Part shown: positions 6,529 through 8,702 of the stretch, piece after piece | Layout of the letters: every line of letters begins with the position of its first letter | Position numbering within the stretch: the first letter of the stretch is position 1 | NCBI GenBank assembly: GCA_934229335.1 | Contig: CAKQDQ010000103.1 | Location: 1 to 8,702 of the forward strand | DNA length: 8,702 nucleotides | Direction: 5' to 3' | From: an uncultured Prevotella sp. | Lineage (GTDB): Bacteria; Bacteroidota; Bacteroidia; Bacteroidales; Bacteroidaceae | Notes under the pieces: model-generated | Told to the model about the DNA's origin: nothing | Databases searched by the model: none | The model's input: only the letters and a program-made list of their open reading frames with translations | Position numbers and translations under genes: made by a program

Positions 6529-7773
6529 ATGAGAAAAATAATAACTTTTGTCATAGTGGTAATGACTGCTATGACTGTCTTTGCAAAGACATATTATGTA
6601 GCTCCAGCAGGGGATGATAATGCAAGTGGAATAAAAGAAAAGCCTTTTGCTACTTTCGGAAAGGCGCAGTCGTTAGCAGAACCTGGAGATACAGTTTATT
6701 TCAGACAAGGGATATACAGAATCTCTAATGCCGAGATTCAAAATAAAAAGGGTCGTTATGCGGTGGTATTCAATATTACACGTTCGGGAAAGCCTGATGC
6801 ACCGATAGTGTACAGTGGCTATGCAGACGAGACTGCAGAGTTTGATATGTCGGCTGTAAATCCTGGTGACTACCGTTTGACGGGGATACTGCTATCTGCT
6901 GACAATATAGTGTTAAGTAATTTAAGCATTACCGGTCTGAAAGTGTTGCAGAAAGGTCATTCACAAAGTGAGTGTGTGAGAATTGTGAAAGCTAATAACT
7001 GTGTGTTGAGCAGAATGGCCTTTCATGATGGAATGGCAATAGGCGTATATTTACTGTCGGGTAAGAATAACGTTATAGAGTATTGTGACGCATACAATAA
7101 TTATGATTATTATTCAGATAATGGCTATGGAGGCAATACTGATGGCTTTGGTGCGCACTGTATGTCGGCAGAGGATACAGGAAATGTTTTTAGGTATTGT
7201 AGAGCATGGTGGAATAGTGATGACGGTTTTGATTTGATAAATTGTCTTGCACCTGTAGTGATAGAAAATTGTATAGCGTTTTATAATGGATTCAGACCTG
7301 GAACATTAATGCCAGCAGGTGACGGCACAGGCTTCAAAGCCGGTGGATATGGAATGAAAGATAAAGCACAGATGGTACGTGAAGTAAAAGTTGCGCCACG
7401 TCACGTTGTGAAAAACAGCATCGCTTATCGTAATAAGAATAAGGGTATATATGCCAATCATCATTTAGGAGGAGTTGACTTCATCAATAATATTTCTATA
7501 GCTAATCCGCGTAACTATACGATGGTGGGCAGAAAGTCTGTAGACGAAGCCGTTGATGTGGCTGGTTATGGTCATGTGCTGAAAGGAAACATATCAATAA
7601 AGCCTATAGGAAAAGGAATGGATTACACAGACTATGATAAAGCAAAGTGCAAAATGGTGAATAACTATACAGAAGACAATATTCCGCTGGTAGATGGAAA
7701 ACCGTTATTTGATATAACTAAATTTGTTCCAGAAGATTATATAAAGGTTAGTTCAGCTAATTGGCATAAATGA
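6529..7773 (+). CDS. Secreted pectate lyase, polysaccharide lyase family 9 (right-handed parallel beta-helix)
   Basis: The 414-residue product would cleave polygalacturonate by Ca2+-dependent beta-elimination outside the cytoplasm. I chose ATG 6529 because it gives a clean signal peptide (MRKIITFVIVVMTAMTVFA, cut before KTYYVAPAG); the frame also opens at GTG 6490, directly after the AraC stop, but that adds 13 unlikely residues. The mature start 'TYYVAPAGDDNASG.KEKPFATF' type is typical of secreted beta-helix lyases. PL9 active-site blocks are present: 'NTDGFGAH' (203-210, Asp205), 'RAWWNSDDGFDLI' (225-237, Asp231, Asp232 and Asp235 as Ca2+ ligands), and 'GDGTGFKAGGYG' (264-275) with Lys270 as the expected catalytic base. 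The spacing of these residues closely follows the characterised Dickeya PL9 enzyme as I remember it. Later coils 'HVVKNSIAYRNKNKGIYANH' continue the helix. No lipobox, CBM or secretion-system C-terminal domain is visible. It is the last gene of the leuB cluster. Exo versus endo action cannot be told. Confidence 0.88.
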   Translation: MRKIITFVIVVMTAMTVFAKTYYVAPAGDDNASGIKEKPFATFGKAQSLAEPGDTVYFRQGIYRISNAEIQNKKGRYAVVFNITRSGKPDAPIVYSGYADETAEFDMSAVNPGDYRLTGILLSADNIVLSNLSITGLKVLQKGHSQSECVRIVKANNCVLSRMAFHDGMAIGVYLLSGKNNVIEYCDAYNNYDYYSDNGYGGNTDGFGAHCMSAEDTGNVFRYCRAWWNSDDGFDLINCLAPVVIENCIAFYNGFRPGTLMPAGDGTGFKAGGYGMKDKAQMVREVKVAPRHVVKNSIAYRNKNKGIYANHHLGGVDFINNISIANPRNYTMVGRKSVDEAVDVAGYGHVLKGNISIKPIGKGMDYTDYDKAKCKMVNNYTEDNIPLVDGKPLFDITKFVPEDYIKVSSANWHK

Positions 7774-7845
7774 TACGGCAGGAATATGTGTCGTAATGTA
7801 TAGCATAGTGGAAGAGTGTTATTTTGGTAAAATAAACGCCATAAT

Positions 7846-7876
7846 TTTGCTATGTCGTGAAAAATGTGTAACTTTG
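7846..7876 (+). promoter_or_regulatory. Bacteroidetes-type promoter of the ABC-F gene
   Basis: TTTG at 7846-7849 and TAACTTTG at 7869-7876 match both consensus elements exactly with 19 bp between them, the best promoter match in the window. Transcription would start near 7883, giving a leader of about 40 nt. AGGAAA (7918-7923) directly before the ATG may serve as ribosome site, though it is close. Confidence 0.75.
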
Positions 7877-7899
7877 TAACCGATTTATTTATAGATTGA

Positions 7900-8702
<803 letters not shown>

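Noticed and set aside
7774..7795. Hairpin TACGGCA/TGTCGTA after the pectate lyase as terminator
   Set aside because: It is a 7-bp stem with a wobble and has no following T run, so termination here is not supported.

Overview
The window looks like chromosomal DNA of a Bacteroidales bacterium, most likely Prevotella or a close relative. Three intergenic regions carry the Bacteroidetes-type promoter (TTTG near -33, TAnnTTTG near -7). Intergenic DNA is AT-rich, the tRNA has no encoded CCA, and the proteins read as Prevotella/Bacteroides homologues. All recognised genes are on the + strand. I see no mobile element, CRISPR array, integrase or phage gene. No stretch over 300 bases lacks a gene.

Layout: (1) 2-889, the 3' part of a class A penicillin-binding protein (transpeptidase domain). 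(2) 1011-2426, uxaC, uronate isomerase, with its own promoter and a hairpin terminator. (3) 2564-3320, a phosphodiester-glycosidase-like (NAGPA/DUF2233-like) lipoprotein gene with a damaged 5' end: a lipoprotein signal peptide is encoded in frame with the main domain but is cut off by an in-frame TAA and has no usable start. The longest remaining ORF starts at GTG 2652. (4) 3517-3589, tRNA-Pro(TGG), with a clear promoter and a strong terminator. (5) 3682-7773, four closely spaced genes: leuB, a secreted TPR protein, an AraC-family regulator with a cupin sensor domain, and a secreted family PL9 pectate lyase. (6) 7924 to the right edge, the first ABC domain of a YbiT-type ABC-F protein, behind a near-consensus promoter; it runs out of the window.

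How the genes relate: the PL9 lyase would cut pectate outside the cytoplasm, and UxaC isomerises galacturonate and glucuronate in the cytoplasm, so both fit growth on plant pectin. They are not next to each other, and no SusC/SusD pair or other PUL gene is visible. The AraC gene directly before the lyase is the obvious candidate regulator, but this rests on position only. LeuB (leucine synthesis), the PBP (cell wall) and the ABC-F protein (ribosome-associated) are housekeeping functions.

I found no clearly new multi-gene system. The best leads are the interrupted lipoprotein gene, the solitary regulator-PL9 pair attached to leuB, and the altered ABC signature motif in the ABC-F protein.
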